64,000 nucleotides of DNA. It comes from Anaerocolumna chitinilytica. GTDB lineage: Bacteria > Bacillota > Clostridia > Lachnospirales > Lachnospiraceae. The DNA is taken from NCBI RefSeq assembly GCF_014218355.1, contig NZ_AP023368.1:2732001-2796000 (forward strand), written 5' to 3'. The position numbers and the translations under genes were made by a program. This document shows, one piece after another, positions 1 to 9,176 of this stretch (positions are counted from its first letter, which is position 1; each line of letters begins with the position of its first letter). The notes beneath the pieces were generated by a model, which was given only the letters and a program-made list of their open reading frames with translations, was not told where the DNA came from and searched no databases.

Positions 1-1280
1 TGGAAGCAAATGACAGATATGCGAGAGAAGGATTACGTGTACTTGCAGTTGCCTACAGACTGCTTCACAAAGAAGATAATCTGCCGAAAGCAATGAGTGC
101 TTATACTCCCGATATTATTGAGCAGGATTTGGTATTTGTCGGACTTGTAGTTATGGCTGACCCGCCGCGTCCTGAAGTTGCGGCTGCTGTTGAAGAGTGC
201 CGGAGGGCCGGAATCCGTATTATTATGATAACCGGAGATTATGGTCTGACAGCAGAAAGTATAGCCAAGCGAATCGGTATAGTAAAAGGAACAAATCCAA
301 GGGTAATTTCAGGACTTGAATTGGAGCAGCTCTCTGATGACACCTTAAAACAATACTTAAAAGACGAAGTTATTTTTGCACGTGTTGCACCGGAGCAGAA
401 ATTAAGAGTAGTAACCAATCTTCAAGAAATGGGTGAAATTGTAGCTGTAACCGGAGACGGAGTAAATGATTCTCCAGCCCTTAAAAAAGCAGATATCGGT
501 GTTGCCATGGGTATTGCCGGAACTGACGTGGCAAAAGAAGCAGCGGATATGATTCTAACAGATGATAACTTTGCATCCATAGTTCATGCCATTGAAGAAG
601 GAAGAGCTGTATACAGCAATATCAGAAAGTTCCTGCTGTATATTTTAAACTCAAATATGCCGGAAGCTGTACCATCAGCACTGTTCTTGTTTTCAAGAGG
701 TGCTATACCACTGCCCTTAACGGTTATGCAGATACTTACGATTGACCTGGGAACTGATATGCTTCCAGCTCTGGGACTTGGAACAGAACACCCGGAACCG
801 GGAATTATGGATAAACCGCCAAGAAACTTAAAGGAGCCTTTATTAAACAAAAAGCTTGTAATAAAAGCCTTTTTATGGTATGGCTTATTAGGCTCTCTTT
901 TCTCTGTACTGTCCTATCTGTTTGTAAATATACAGAATGGATGGCCTAATGTTCCTCTGGCAGGGGGCAATGACCCTATTTATATCAAGGCAACAACAAT
1001 GAGTCTTGCTGCCATTGTTTTTTGTCAGATTGGCGCGGTTTTTAACTGCAGGACTGAAAAGCAATCGGTATTTAAAATCGGTCTTTTCTCAAATAAGCGT
1101 GTTAATCTCGGTATTGTTGTAGAAATTATATTGATTGTTTTACTGGTATACCTGCCGCCGTTACAGAAAGTATTCCATACAGCTCCTTTGGGCATTGCAG
1201 ATTGGCTGATTCTTTGCATATGGCCACCTATTGTTCTGTTGGTAGAAGAGATAAGAAAAGCATTTCTGCGTAGAAAATAA
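1..1280 (+). CDS. Cation-transporting P-type ATPase, C-terminal part (Na+/K+-ATPase-like, P2)
   Basis: This is the 3' part of an ion-pumping P-type ATPase of the cytoplasmic membrane. The frame is open to the window edge (first full codon at 3), so the phosphorylation (DKTG) and actuator domains lie upstream. Seen: the hinge motif TGDGVND at 450-470, then C-terminal membrane helices. Helix M5 carries SNMPE (651-665) and M6 carries IDLGTD (741-758). From memory of the family, SN-PE in M5 and IDLGTD in M6 are typical of Na+/K+- and H+/K+-ATPases, while bacterial Ca2+ pumps more often have INLVTD. A role in Na+/K+ homeostasis is therefore inferred and fits the two TrkA-type genes just downstream, probably in the same operon. 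The pump family is near certain; the ion is not. Confidence 0.9.
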   Translation, partial: EANDRYAREGLRVLAVAYRLLHKEDNLPKAMSAYTPDIIEQDLVFVGLVVMADPPRPEVAAAVEECRRAGIRIIMITGDYGLTAESIAKRIGIVKGTNPRVISGLELEQLSDDTLKQYLKDEVIFARVAPEQKLRVVTNLQEMGEIVAVTGDGVNDSPALKKADIGVAMGIAGTDVAKEAADMILTDDNFASIVHAIEEGRAVYSNIRKFLLYILNSNMPEAVPSALFLFSRGAIPLPLTVMQILTIDLGTDMLPALGLGTEHPEPGIMDKPPRNLKEPLLNKKLVIKAFLWYGLLGSLFSVLSYLFVNIQNGWPNVPLAGGNDPIYIKATTMSLAAIVFCQIGAVFNCRTEKQSVFKIGLFSNKRVNLGIVVEIILIVLLVYLPPLQKVFHTAPLGIADWLILCIWPPIVLLVEEIRKAFLRRK

Positions 1281-1305
1281 AATTTTAAATAGAGAGGTGA
1301 AGGAC

Positions 1306-1956
1306 ATGAAAGTTATTGTAGTGGGACTTGGACGAATGGGTACGGGACTGACCTTAAACCTGGTGAAAAAAGGCCATACAGTTACCGTAATTGATTCGAA
1401 TCCGGAAGCATTTGAAGGCTTGGGGAAGAATTTCAATGGAGCAAAAGTTGTAGGTATCGGGTTTGACAAAGATGTGCTCAGTAAGGCAAAAATAGACAAG
1501 GTTGATGCTGTAGTGTCCTGTACTGCCAGCGATGAAGCCAATGCTGTTATTGCCAGAATTGCAAGAAATATCTATCACGTTCCTAGAGTTATAGCAAGAC
1601 TTTACGATGCAAGAAAAGCAGAAATATATCACAGAATCGGAATACAGACTATCTCCACCACAACCTGGGGGATTGAGAGAGCAACGGAATTCATCACTCA
1701 TAATCATCTTGATAGCGTATACGAGATGGGTAACGGCAGTGTAAATATGCTGCGTATTGAAGTTCCAGCTCTTTTAGTTGGGCATCAGGTAAAGGAAATC
1801 AGTGCAATCGGTGAAATTCAGGTGGTTTCCATCAGTCGTGGCAGCAAGACTTTTATGCCGACTTTAGGGACTGTTCTGGAGGCAGAAGATATATTATATC
1901 TTTCTGTCATGGGCAATGCAACCAGTAAACTGAAATCAATGCTTGGTCTTGGCTGA
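1306..1956 (+). CDS. TrkA/KtrA-type RCK protein (first of a pair)
   Basis: A cytosolic NAD-binding regulatory protein of the TrkA/RCK type, about 216 aa. An N-terminal Rossmann fold with GLGRMGTGL and an acidic residue after the second strand (VTVID) forms the TrkA-N domain (about residues 1-120). A TrkA-C-like domain follows (about 135-216). Such proteins gate K+ channels or transporters by binding nucleotides. The start is set at ATG 1306 because the in-frame GTG at 1297 lies inside the ribosome binding site (GAGGTG). The gene follows the P-type ATPase by 25 nt and precedes a second RCK gene by 15 nt. No membrane Trk/Ktr subunit is visible here; it may lie upstream or elsewhere. Confidence 0.88.
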   Translation: MKVIVVGLGRMGTGLTLNLVKKGHTVTVIDSNPEAFEGLGKNFNGAKVVGIGFDKDVLSKAKIDKVDAVVSCTASDEANAVIARIARNIYHVPRVIARLYDARKAEIYHRIGIQTISTTTWGIERATEFITHNHLDSVYEMGNGSVNMLRIEVPALLVGHQVKEISAIGEIQVVSISRGSKTFMPTLGTVLEAEDILYLSVMGNATSKLKSMLGLG

Positions 1957-1971
1957 AAGGAGTGAGGAAAG

Positions 1972-2631
1972 ATGAAGATAGTAGTAATAGGCGGAGGACA
2001 GGTAGGTTCTTATCTTGCTAATCTTTTATTGTCCAATGGTCATGAGGTAAAGGTGATAGAGCACAGAGAAGGTGTATATGCTAAACTAGAAAAGGAACTT
2101 CCCAGTGATGCATTAGTTTTCGGGAACGGTTCTGATCCCGTAATCTTAGAAAAAGCCGGAATCTTTGATGCTGAGGTCGTAGCTGCAGTTACCGGAGCAG
2201 ATGAAGTAAATCTGGTAGTTTCAACCCTTGCGAAGATGGAATTTGGTATACCTCGTGTGGTAGCCCGTGTGAATAATCCTAAGAATGCTTGGCTCTATAA
2301 TGCTACAATGGGTGTGGATGTAGGAATTAATCAGGCGGATATTATGGCGCATTTCGTAGTAGATGAAATGGATTTAAAAAGTATGTTTACCTTATTTAAA
2401 TTAAACAGGGGAGACTATTCCATTGTTCAGATAAAAGTATCGGCTGAAGCGAAAGCAGCAGAGAAACATGTGAAAGATCTATCCATACCCAAAAAAGCTG
2501 TTCTTATAGCTATTAAAAGGGATGATAAGACTATTATACCAAAAGGTGATACCTTAATTCAGGCTGAGGATGAAATTCTGCTTTTAACGGACGAAACAAG
2601 CAGAAAAGTACTCAATGATCTTTTTGATTAA
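1972..2631 (+). CDS. TrkA/KtrA-type RCK protein (second of a pair)
   Basis: A second TrkA-family protein of 219 aa. Seen: the Rossmann motif GGGQVGSYL near the N terminus, an acidic end of strand 2 (VKVIEHRE), then a TrkA-C-like domain from about residue 135 ending in LLLTDE. It probably partners the preceding RCK protein in a hetero-oligomeric ring that controls K+ transport, or possibly the neighbouring P-type pump; that role is inferred. The ribosome binding site GGAGTGAGG precedes the ATG. An intrinsic terminator follows at 2664, closing the operon. Confidence 0.88.
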   Translation: MKIVVIGGGQVGSYLANLLLSNGHEVKVIEHREGVYAKLEKELPSDALVFGNGSDPVILEKAGIFDAEVVAAVTGADEVNLVVSTLAKMEFGIPRVVARVNNPKNAWLYNATMGVDVGINQADIMAHFVVDEMDLKSMFTLFKLNRGDYSIVQIKVSAEAKAAEKHVKDLSIPKKAVLIAIKRDDKTIIPKGDTLIQAEDEILLLTDETSRKVLNDLFD

Positions 2632-2663
2632 TATTTTTGCTAATTATAATTATTTAATTGAAA

Positions 2664-2706
2664 AAACGGCGCAGTTGTTTATAATAAAACTGTGCCGTTT
2701 CGTCTA
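2664..2706 (+). terminator. Intrinsic terminator after the ATPase/RCK operon
   Basis: A 13-bp stem with one G:T pair (AAACGGCGCAGTT at 2664-2676, AACTGTGCCGTTT at 2688-2700) whose 3' arm ends in TTT and runs into TCGTCT. It lies 33 nt after the second RCK gene. Confidence 0.8.
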
Positions 2707-2710
2707 TCCA

Positions 2711-2739
2711 TTGACAAAAACTTCCCTTGGTAGTAAAAT
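2711..2739 (+). promoter_or_regulatory. Sigma-A-type promoter for the oligopeptide transporter operon
   Basis: TTGACA at 2711-2716, a 17-nt spacer, and TAAAAT at 2734-2739. It lies just past the terminator and about 75 nt upstream of the binding-protein gene. Confidence 0.75.
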
Positions 2740-2814
2740 CAAATACAATTAATTTATAGTAAACATATATGAATTAGAGAATACAATATTCTATACTAAT
2801 CAGGAGGATGACTT

Positions 2815-4476
2815 ATGAAAAGAAATTTTATTCCAAGAAAAGCAGTAAAAAGAATGACAGCATTGCTGTTAAGCATGCTGCTTCTAACACTGACTGCCTG
2901 CGGCAGTAACGGAAACAATACAAAGACCGGAGATGCTAAAGATACCCAGCAAACTTCCGGAAAAGAGAAAATTGTTAATATCGGTATGACAGACACACTG
3001 ACAAGTGTAAATCCGCTTTTAATGGATGCAACAGAGATTTTAAAATATTCTCTGGCTTTTGAATTTCTACCATTGGTAGAACTTAACAGCAAATTGGAAT
3101 TCCAGGGAATGTTGGCTTCCTCTATTACTACAGAGGATAACAGGAATTTTGTTGTAAACATTGATAAGAATGCGGTATGGTCCGACGGTACTCCTGTTAC
3201 AGCTGACGATGTGGTATTTACCGTATTAAAGCTTGCCAGTCCTAAGCTTGCTAATGCCAGTATGGCATTATATGCTTTTGAAGGGGTAGGAGATGATGGC
3301 TTTGTAACCGAAGGTGCTACAGAGATTAAAGGTGTAAAAGCAGTTGATGATAAGACGGTTCAATTTACTACAAAATATGATATGGCACTTACCACCTTTG
3401 AAAATACTTATGGAAGATATATTCTGACAATACCAAAACACATATTAAAGGATGTACCGGAAGATCAGTTAGCTTCATATAGCTGGTTTAATGCACCAAC
3501 AGTTGTAGACGGTCCATATAAGCTCTCAGCAGTAGATTTACAGCATTACGCATCTTATGAAGCCAATGATAAGTACTTTAAAGGTGCACCGAAGATTCAG
3601 AAATTAAATATTAAGATTGTTACAGCTGCCCAGCTCCTTACAGGATTGCAGTCCGGAGAGATTGATTTTGTACAGCAGACCACAGGCGGTATCCTTCAAG
3701 AGGATTATAAGAGTGTAGAAGGCTTATCAAATGTTACCGTGAATTATGGTGCTCCGGTAACGAACCAGTCTATTTTCTTTAATACCACATCCGTTACTGA
3801 TTCCCGCATCCGTCAGGCTATTCTTTATAGTATCGACCGTAATAAATTAGTTAGTGGTTTTATGAATGGCAAGGGTGAAGTAGTAGATGGTTTCCTTTCC
3901 AGTGCCAGTCCTTTCTATGATGCTTCCGTGGTGCCGACGGAGTACAATCCCGATAAAGCCAAAGAGTTAGTAAAAGAGGCTGAAAATGATGGCTGGGATT
4001 CATCTAAAGTTCTTCAATTTTATGTGAACAGTGGTGATACTACCTTTACCCAGGCAGCAGACTATATTACGGCAAGTCTTGCAGATATCGGTATTAAATT
4101 ACAGGTTAACACGGTTGACCTTGCTACCTTGATGTCAAAGGCCGGAAGTAAGGAATTTGATCTTATGGCGGTTCAATATACTTATGCGCCTGTTGATCCC
4201 TATCCGGATGTTAACTGGCTGCTTTCAGCAGATGGGTGGACCGGTTATGCTAACCCTGAGATAACGGATGCATTGGCTGCTACCCAAAAGACAAGTGATG
4301 TGAATGAGATTAAGAAACAATATTTAACCATCGACAATCTTATGCAGCAGGATGTGCCTATGATTTCAGCTTATGTGATCAGTGCCATGGGTGCCGTAAA
4401 TAAGAGATTAACAGGTGCCACCCCTGATGTGTACGGGTCCTTTATTAATGTAAATGAATGGGATGTGACAAAATGA
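2815..4476 (+). CDS. Oligopeptide/dipeptide ABC transporter substrate-binding lipoprotein (SBP family 5)
   Basis: An extracellular solute-binding protein of the OppA/DppA family, 553 aa. The N terminus is a lipoprotein signal: a basic start, a Leu-rich core, and a lipobox LTAC with Cys29. The SBP_bac_5 domain starts at about residue 60 with NIGMTDTLTSVNPL and has the typical WSDGTPVTADDVVF segment near 122-135 and ITASLADIGIKLQ towards the C terminus. It captures peptides (possibly nickel chelates or similar) and delivers them to the two permeases encoded downstream. The strong ribosome binding site AGGAGG precedes ATG 2815. Its stop overlaps the next start (ATGA), so the operon order is SBP-D-F-B-C. 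Peptide as the substrate is inferred from the family. Confidence 0.93.
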   Translation: MKRNFIPRKAVKRMTALLLSMLLLTLTACGSNGNNTKTGDAKDTQQTSGKEKIVNIGMTDTLTSVNPLLMDATEILKYSLAFEFLPLVELNSKLEFQGMLASSITTEDNRNFVVNIDKNAVWSDGTPVTADDVVFTVLKLASPKLANASMALYAFEGVGDDGFVTEGATEIKGVKAVDDKTVQFTTKYDMALTTFENTYGRYILTIPKHILKDVPEDQLASYSWFNAPTVVDGPYKLSAVDLQHYASYEANDKYFKGAPKIQKLNIKIVTAAQLLTGLQSGEIDFVQQTTGGILQEDYKSVEGLSNVTVNYGAPVTNQSIFFNTTSVTDSRIRQAILYSIDRNKLVSGFMNGKGEVVDGFLSSASPFYDASVVPTEYNPDKAKELVKEAENDGWDSSKVLQFYVNSGDTTFTQAADYITASLADIGIKLQVNTVDLATLMSKAGSKEFDLMAVQYTYAPVDPYPDVNWLLSADGWTGYANPEITDALAATQKTSDVNEIKKQYLTIDNLMQQDVPMISAYVISAMGAVNKRLTGATPDVYGSFINVNEWDVTK

Positions 4477-5441
4477 AACCTTTACTTGAAGTAAAGAATC
4501 TTGAAGTAAACTTTCGCGAGGGGAAGAATATATTTACAGGAGTATCCGATGTAAGCTTTCAGGTTGCTGAAGGTGAAATCCTATGTATTGTAGGAGAATC
4601 AGGATCAGGCAAGAGCATAACTACACTATCTCTTATGGGGCTTCTCGGGAAAAATGGAGCTGCCGATAAAGGCAGTATCTTATTTGAAGGGGAGGAACTT
4701 TTTGGTAAGAGTGAAAAGGACCTTGATACAATAAGAGGTAAAAAAATCGCTATGATATTTCAGGATGCACTTACCAGCTTGAATCCTGTATTTACAATCG
4801 GCAACCAGATGATAGAAGCTATCAGAAGTCATTCTATAGTTTCTAAAAAGGAAGCGGAAGAAAAATCAGAATACCTTCTTAATAAAGTCGGTTTGTCGGA
4901 TGCAAAAGCTCTCCTCAAAAAATATCCTCATACATTATCCGGTGGTATGCGGCAAAGGGTCATGATTGCTATGGCCCTTGCCGGAGAACCCAAACTATTA
5001 ATAGCCGATGAACCTACCACTGCACTTGATGTTACTATTCAGGCCCAAATAATGGAGCTCCTAAGAAAGCTTAACAGAGAACTCTCTATGTCCGTAATTC
5101 TCATTACCCATGATATGGGGGTTGTAGCGGAAATGGCTGACAGGGTTATGGTGATGTACGCAGGAGAGGTTGTTGAAGAAGCACCTGTAAATCTCCTTTT
5201 TCATAATCCGGGCCATCCTTATACCAAAGCTCTTCTTCGTTCTATTCCGGGAACCGGGAGTGAAGGAGAGAAACTTATTCCTATAGAAGGTGCGGTGCCT
5301 GAGGACTATGATAAGATTGAAGGATGCCGATTTGCAAACCGTTGTGCTTTTGCTGTCAAGGAATGTAAGGTACCCCAAAGACTTAGAAAAGCAACTGATG
5401 AGGAGCATTATATCCGGTGCTGCCGATATGAAAATATATAA
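4473..5441 (+). CDS. Oligopeptide ABC transporter ATP-binding protein, OppD/DppD type
   Basis: The first of two ATPase subunits of the peptide importer, 322 aa. Seen: Walker A GESGSGKS (residues 41-48), signature LSGGMRQR (about 155), Walker B LLIADEPTT (about 176), H-loop ILITHDMG. A C-terminal oligopeptide/dipeptide extension with spaced Cys residues (CRFANRCAFAVKEC) is typical of OppD/OppF. The start is taken at ATG 4473, which overlaps the TGA of the binding-protein gene and gives the expected MKPLLEV N terminus; an in-frame ATG at 4458 has no better ribosome binding site. Translational coupling to the upstream gene is likely. Confidence 0.93.
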   Translation: MKPLLEVKNLEVNFREGKNIFTGVSDVSFQVAEGEILCIVGESGSGKSITTLSLMGLLGKNGAADKGSILFEGEELFGKSEKDLDTIRGKKIAMIFQDALTSLNPVFTIGNQMIEAIRSHSIVSKKEAEEKSEYLLNKVGLSDAKALLKKYPHTLSGGMRQRVMIAMALAGEPKLLIADEPTTALDVTIQAQIMELLRKLNRELSMSVILITHDMGVVAEMADRVMVMYAGEVVEEAPVNLLFHNPGHPYTKALLRSIPGTGSEGEKLIPIEGAVPEDYDKIEGCRFANRCAFAVKECKVPQRLRKATDEEHYIRCCRYENI

Positions 5442-5509
5442 TTTAATTAAATTCTAAACATAAATGGTCTACAATAGAAACATATCAGTTAAACGGAAGG
5501 AAGACGCAG

Positions 5510-6520
5510 ATGGGATTAATGGAACGACCCCTAATAAAGGTTTCCGGCCTCAAAAAGTATTATCCTGTCAGAGGAGGAATTATCCCTCATACGATTGGTT
5601 CACTTAAGGCTGTGGATGGGGTTGATTTTACAATATATGAAGGAGAAACTCTCGGTCTGGTAGGAGAATCCGGTTGCGGTAAATCCACTATCGGTAAGCA
5701 GCTCGCTGTTCTCGAGAAGCCTACAGATGGGAAAGTATTTTATAAAGAAATAGATATAACATCCGATAAACCTGCCTTGCCGAAAGAACTTCGCAGAGAG
5801 GTTCAGATGGTCTTTCAGGACCCGTATTCTTCCTTGAATCCAAGAAAAAGCATCGGAGATATTTTATCAGCACCTATGTTATATCATAAACTGGCCACAA
5901 GGGCAGAACTTGAGAATAAGATATGCAAGCTTTTAGATATGGTCGGATTACCGGCTAATGCAAGATACAAATATCCTTTGGAATTCTCGGGAGGACAGAG
6001 GCAGCGAATTGGTATTGCTAGGGCATTGTCACTGAATCCCAGACTGATTATTTGTGATGAACCGGTAAGTGCTTTGGATGTATCCATACAGGCACAGGTA
6101 CTTAATCTCTTAGTAGATCTGCAAAAAGAACTCAAGCTTACGTATCTCTTTATCGGTCATGGACTTGAAGCAGTAAAATATGTAAGCAATCGGATTGCAG
6201 TGATGTATTTGGGAAGAATTGTTGAAATCGCAGATGCAAAAGAACTGTTTACCAATCCCATTCATCCTTATACAAAAGCCTTGGTGAGTGCTGCTCCGGT
6301 ACCTGATCCGGATGTAAGAGACAGAGAACGTTTGGTTTTAAAAGGGGAAATTCCTTCTTTAAATCATGTCCCTTCCGGCTGCCATTTTCATCCAAGATGC
6401 CCTTTTGCCAGAGAAGAATGCAGAGTAACAGATCCGGCACTGCTTGCAGTTCCGAATCAGAATGGCCATCATGTGGCATGTCCTGTTCTGATGAATGGAG
6501 AGGAGGCTAAGGATGCTTAA
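5510..6520 (+). CDS. Oligopeptide ABC transporter ATP-binding protein, OppF/DppF type
   Basis: The second ATPase subunit, 336 aa. Seen: Walker A GESGCGKS (52-59), Q-loop [12 protein letters not shown], signature FSGGQRQR (about 159), Walker [13 protein letters not shown], and the Cys-containing C-terminal extension ([14 protein letters not shown]). These are OppF hallmarks. The H-loop reads FIGHGLEA where FISHDLSV-type sequences are usual; the His is kept but the following Asp is Gly. The ribosome binding site GGAAGG sits 8 nt upstream of the ATG. It forms a heterodimer with the preceding subunit and its end overlaps the permease start. Confidence 0.93.
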   Translation: MGLMERPLIKVSGLKKYYPVRGGIIPHTIGSLKAVDGVDFTIYEGETLGLVGESGCGKSTIGKQLAVLEKPTDGKVFYKEIDITSDKPALPKELRREVQMVFQDPYSSLNPRKSIGDILSAPMLYHKLATRAELENKICKLLDMVGLPANARYKYPLEFSGGQRQRIGIARALSLNPRLIICDEPVSALDVSIQAQVLNLLVDLQKELKLTYLFIGHGLEAVKYVSNRIAVMYLGRIVEIADAKELFTNPIHPYTKALVSAAPVPDPDVRDRERLVLKGEIPSLNHVPSGCHFHPRCPFAREECRVTDPALLAVPNQNGHHVACPVLMNGEEAKDA

Positions 6521-7460
6521 ATATATTATCAAAAGGCTTCTGATTGCTATTCCGGTTCTATTGGGTATTACGATAATTGATTTCTTCCTGATGAGTCTGG
6601 CGGGAAATCCTCTGCAGATGTTGCAGGGTGCCAGGGTATCACAAGAAGCCGTTGAGATTAAAAGGATTGCCCTTGGACTTAATCAACCTGTTTATATTCA
6701 GTACTTTATGTGGTTGAAGCAATTGCTTCATGGAAATTTGGGAGAATCTATGAAAAATTATCAACCGGTTGCCGGCATGATAAAGACTTATATAGGACCA
6801 ACTCTTTTACTGATGGGTACATCTTTATTAGTAAGTATGATTATTGCAATACCGGCAGGAATCTACAGCGCTGTAAAGCAATATTCTGCAGGAGATTATA
6901 CTGTAGTAACCCTTTCCTTTCTTGGAACCAGTGTTCCGGGATTTTTTCTGGCATTAATTTTAATTTATGTATTTACCATTAAGCTTAAGGTACTGCCATC
7001 CAGCGGTATGACCACTTTGGGAAGTGAGAGCAGTGCCTGGGATGTAATAAAGCATATGATTATGCCAGTAATTGTACTTGCTGCTTCCATGGCAGGTAAT
7101 AATATTCGTTATATCAGAAGCTCTATGTTAGAAATTTTGGACAAAGAATATCTAAGAACAGCAAAGGCTAAGGGAATCGGAAGATTTAAGGTAATCAACA
7201 AACATGGTTTGCGTAATGCCCTTCTTCCTGTTATTACGGTCTTAGGTATGGAAATCCCGGTATTGTTCGGAGGAGCAATTATTATTGAACAGGTATTTAG
7301 CTGGCCGGGGCTTGGATTGATGACTATGAGTGCCATAATAAATAGAGATTATCCGGTAATTATGGGGGTATGTCTCATCTCGGCACTTGTTGTTCTGGCA
7401 GCCAATCTGCTGACCGATATTCTTTATGCTCTTGCTGACCCGACAATTCAGTATAAATAG
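6513..7460 (+). CDS. Peptide ABC transporter permease, OppB/DppB type
   Basis: An integral membrane subunit of 315 aa with six predicted helices. Seen: the OppB-like N terminus ([19 protein letters not shown]), the DppB-type SSGM segment before the coupling region, and the EAA-type loop with YLRTAKAKGIGRFKV. The start is ATG 6513, placed after GGAGAGGAGG, rather than the in-frame ATG at 6495 that lies upstream of that ribosome binding site. It overlaps the OppF gene by 8 nt. It pairs with the next gene to form the channel. Confidence 0.92.
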   Translation: MLKYIIKRLLIAIPVLLGITIIDFFLMSLAGNPLQMLQGARVSQEAVEIKRIALGLNQPVYIQYFMWLKQLLHGNLGESMKNYQPVAGMIKTYIGPTLLLMGTSLLVSMIIAIPAGIYSAVKQYSAGDYTVVTLSFLGTSVPGFFLALILIYVFTIKLKVLPSSGMTTLGSESSAWDVIKHMIMPVIVLAASMAGNNIRYIRSSMLEILDKEYLRTAKAKGIGRFKVINKHGLRNALLPVITVLGMEIPVLFGGAIIIEQVFSWPGLGLMTMSAIINRDYPVIMGVCLISALVVLAANLLTDILYALADPTIQYK

Positions 7461-7551
7461 CAGAAAGTCTTATTTATAGCCATTCATAATTCCATATATA
7501 GTTTTAGATTTGTATATACACATATTAATCTCTGGATGAAAGAGGAACAGG

Positions 7552-8424
7552 ATGAAGAGAAAGAAAACTGATAACAGTGGAAAGAAAGCAATTCGTGGAA
7601 GGGTCCTAAAGCGTTTTTTCAGGCATAAGCTTGCGGCAATAGGCTTAGTATTTATTGTTACTGCCGTTCTTTTTGCTGTATTTGCACCCCTTATAGCTCC
7701 ATTTAATCCTAATAAGGTGGTAGGTGATTTCGGAGCACCACCTACAAAGTCCTTTCTTCTTGGAACAGACCAGGTCGGCAGGGATGTTTTTAGCAGATTG
7801 TTATATGGTATGAGAATTTCTCTTTTTGTTGGTATAACGGCAACCTTGCTTTCAACGGTAATCGGTGTCGTGTTAGGACTTTTATCAGGGTATTTTGGCG
7901 GGGCTCTGGACAACATAATAATGCGTTTTACTGATATGGTTATGTCCTTTCCTTACATACTCTTAGTACTTGTAGCTGCGGCAATCTTTAAACCGGGACT
8001 TACTACCATTGTCTTAATCCTGGGGTTTGTTGATTGGCCGGGAGTAGCAAGGCTTGTTCGCGGAAATGTACTCTCGATAAGGGAGAAGCCCTATATCCAG
8101 GCAGATATAGTAGCAGGAATGCCAAAACGGTATATACTATTTTCGGAGATACTTCCCAATACAATAGCTCCAATATTAGTTTATGCAACCTCAGTTATCG
8201 CAATCTCCATGCTGGATGAGGCAGCTCTGAGCTTTTTGGGAATGGGAATTCAACCTCCAACTGCAAGCCTCGGCAATATGTTAAACGGAGCTCAGTCCCT
8301 TTCCATACTTACCTCAAAGCCTTGGCTGTGGCTGCCGCCGGGGATTGTAATTATACTTCTGGTTATTAGCATTAACTTTGTAGGAGATGCATTAAGAGAT
8401 GCCTTTGATCCATCCGGCAAATAA
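7552..8424 (+). CDS. Peptide ABC transporter permease, OppC/DppC type
   Basis: The second permease, 290 aa. Seen: an N-terminal cytosolic tail with a hydrophobic helix (FFRHKLAAIGLVFIV), the OppC_N-type LLGTDQVGRDVFSRLLYG segment, several helices, and an EAA-like loop (YIQADIVAGMPKRYI). The C terminus DALRDAFDP is typical of DppC. It follows the first permease after 91 nt with no terminator visible between them. It completes the importer with the four preceding genes. Confidence 0.92.
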   Translation: MKRKKTDNSGKKAIRGRVLKRFFRHKLAAIGLVFIVTAVLFAVFAPLIAPFNPNKVVGDFGAPPTKSFLLGTDQVGRDVFSRLLYGMRISLFVGITATLLSTVIGVVLGLLSGYFGGALDNIIMRFTDMVMSFPYILLVLVAAAIFKPGLTTIVLILGFVDWPGVARLVRGNVLSIREKPYIQADIVAGMPKRYILFSEILPNTIAPILVYATSVIAISMLDEAALSFLGMGIQPPTASLGNMLNGAQSLSILTSKPWLWLPPGIVIILLVISINFVGDALRDAFDPSGK

Positions 8425-8457
8425 TTATACGCTAAAGCACATCACATGGAGAATAAT

Positions 8458-9081
8458 ATGAAAAATAGATTAAGTTATCAGACCTCAGAATATGACTGCG
8501 GGCCAACGACCCTTTTAAATGCTATGCGGTATCTGTTTGAAAGGGAAGAAATTGTACCGGATATTTTAAAAGCTATCTCTTTATATACCTTGGATGAATA
8601 TAACAGTGAAGGAGAATCCGGTAAAAGTGGTACTTCCCGCATGGCAATGATGTATTTGTCAAAATGGTTTAACCAGTTTGGAGAAACGAAGCGTTTTCCC
8701 ATCTATACAGAGATGCTTCTGGATGACCAGGTATGGATTAAACAAAATAGTGGAATAGCAGGCTGCCTTCAACAGGAAGGGGTAGCAATCATCAGATGCT
8801 GGCTGGACGGCTATCAGCATTACATTCTGCTAACAGGTATTGAAGAGGAGTATATCTGTTTATTTGATCCTTATGATTATGAGAAGCCAATAGATGGGAT
8901 TAATGTTATAAAAGTCGATGACCAGCCAAAGAAGATGAACCGTAAAGTAAAAATGGATATTTTTAATGAGGAAAGTACGAAAACTTATGCCTTTGGTAAG
9001 GTTGAAAACAGAGAAGCAATGCTTTTATATAACAGTAAGTTAAGGAAGACCCCTGAGAAGTCAATTGAATATTTTATATAA
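8458..9081 (+). CDS. C39-like cysteine peptidase-family protein
   Basis: A small cytosolic protein of about 207 aa without signal peptide or membrane segment. The N terminus has YDCGPTTLLNAM, which matches the catalytic-Cys motif of C39-like peptidases (double-glycine leader peptidase fold). A His in HYILLTGI and an Asp in LFDPYD can supply the rest of a Cys-His-Asp triad. ATG 8458 is preferred over 8446 because GGAG sits 6 nt before it. It lies 33 nt behind the peptide permease gene and is probably cotranscribed, so a role in handling imported peptides, or an amidase/deamidase-like reaction, is possible but inferred. No ABC exporter domain is attached. Confidence 0.7.
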   Translation: MKNRLSYQTSEYDCGPTTLLNAMRYLFEREEIVPDILKAISLYTLDEYNSEGESGKSGTSRMAMMYLSKWFNQFGETKRFPIYTEMLLDDQVWIKQNSGIAGCLQQEGVAIIRCWLDGYQHYILLTGIEEEYICLFDPYDYEKPIDGINVIKVDDQPKKMNRKVKMDIFNEESTKTYAFGKVENREAMLLYNSKLRKTPEKSIEYFI

Positions 9082-9117
9082 AAGGAGCAATGTTTTTGTA
9101 TTAATTATGCTGCCTAC

Positions 9118-9146
9118 TTGAAAAGACACCCACTTTTTACTATAAT
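9118..9146 (+). promoter_or_regulatory. Sigma-A-type promoter for the GH3 gene
   Basis: TTGAAA at 9118-9123, a 17-nt spacer, and a perfect TATAAT at 9141-9146. It is 31 nt upstream of the GH3 start codon, so the 5' untranslated region would be short. Confidence 0.8.
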
Positions 9147-9176
9147 AGTTGTAAATTATTAGTATAGGAGAAGAGA

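Noticed and set aside
1297..1305. GTG start for the first RCK gene
   Set aside because: The GTG is part of the GAGGTG ribosome binding site of ATG 1306, which gives the normal TrkA N terminus.
1161..1707. Minus-strand open frames over the ATPase and RCK genes
   Set aside because: They lack ribosome binding sites and family resemblance and lie fully under well-supported plus-strand genes.
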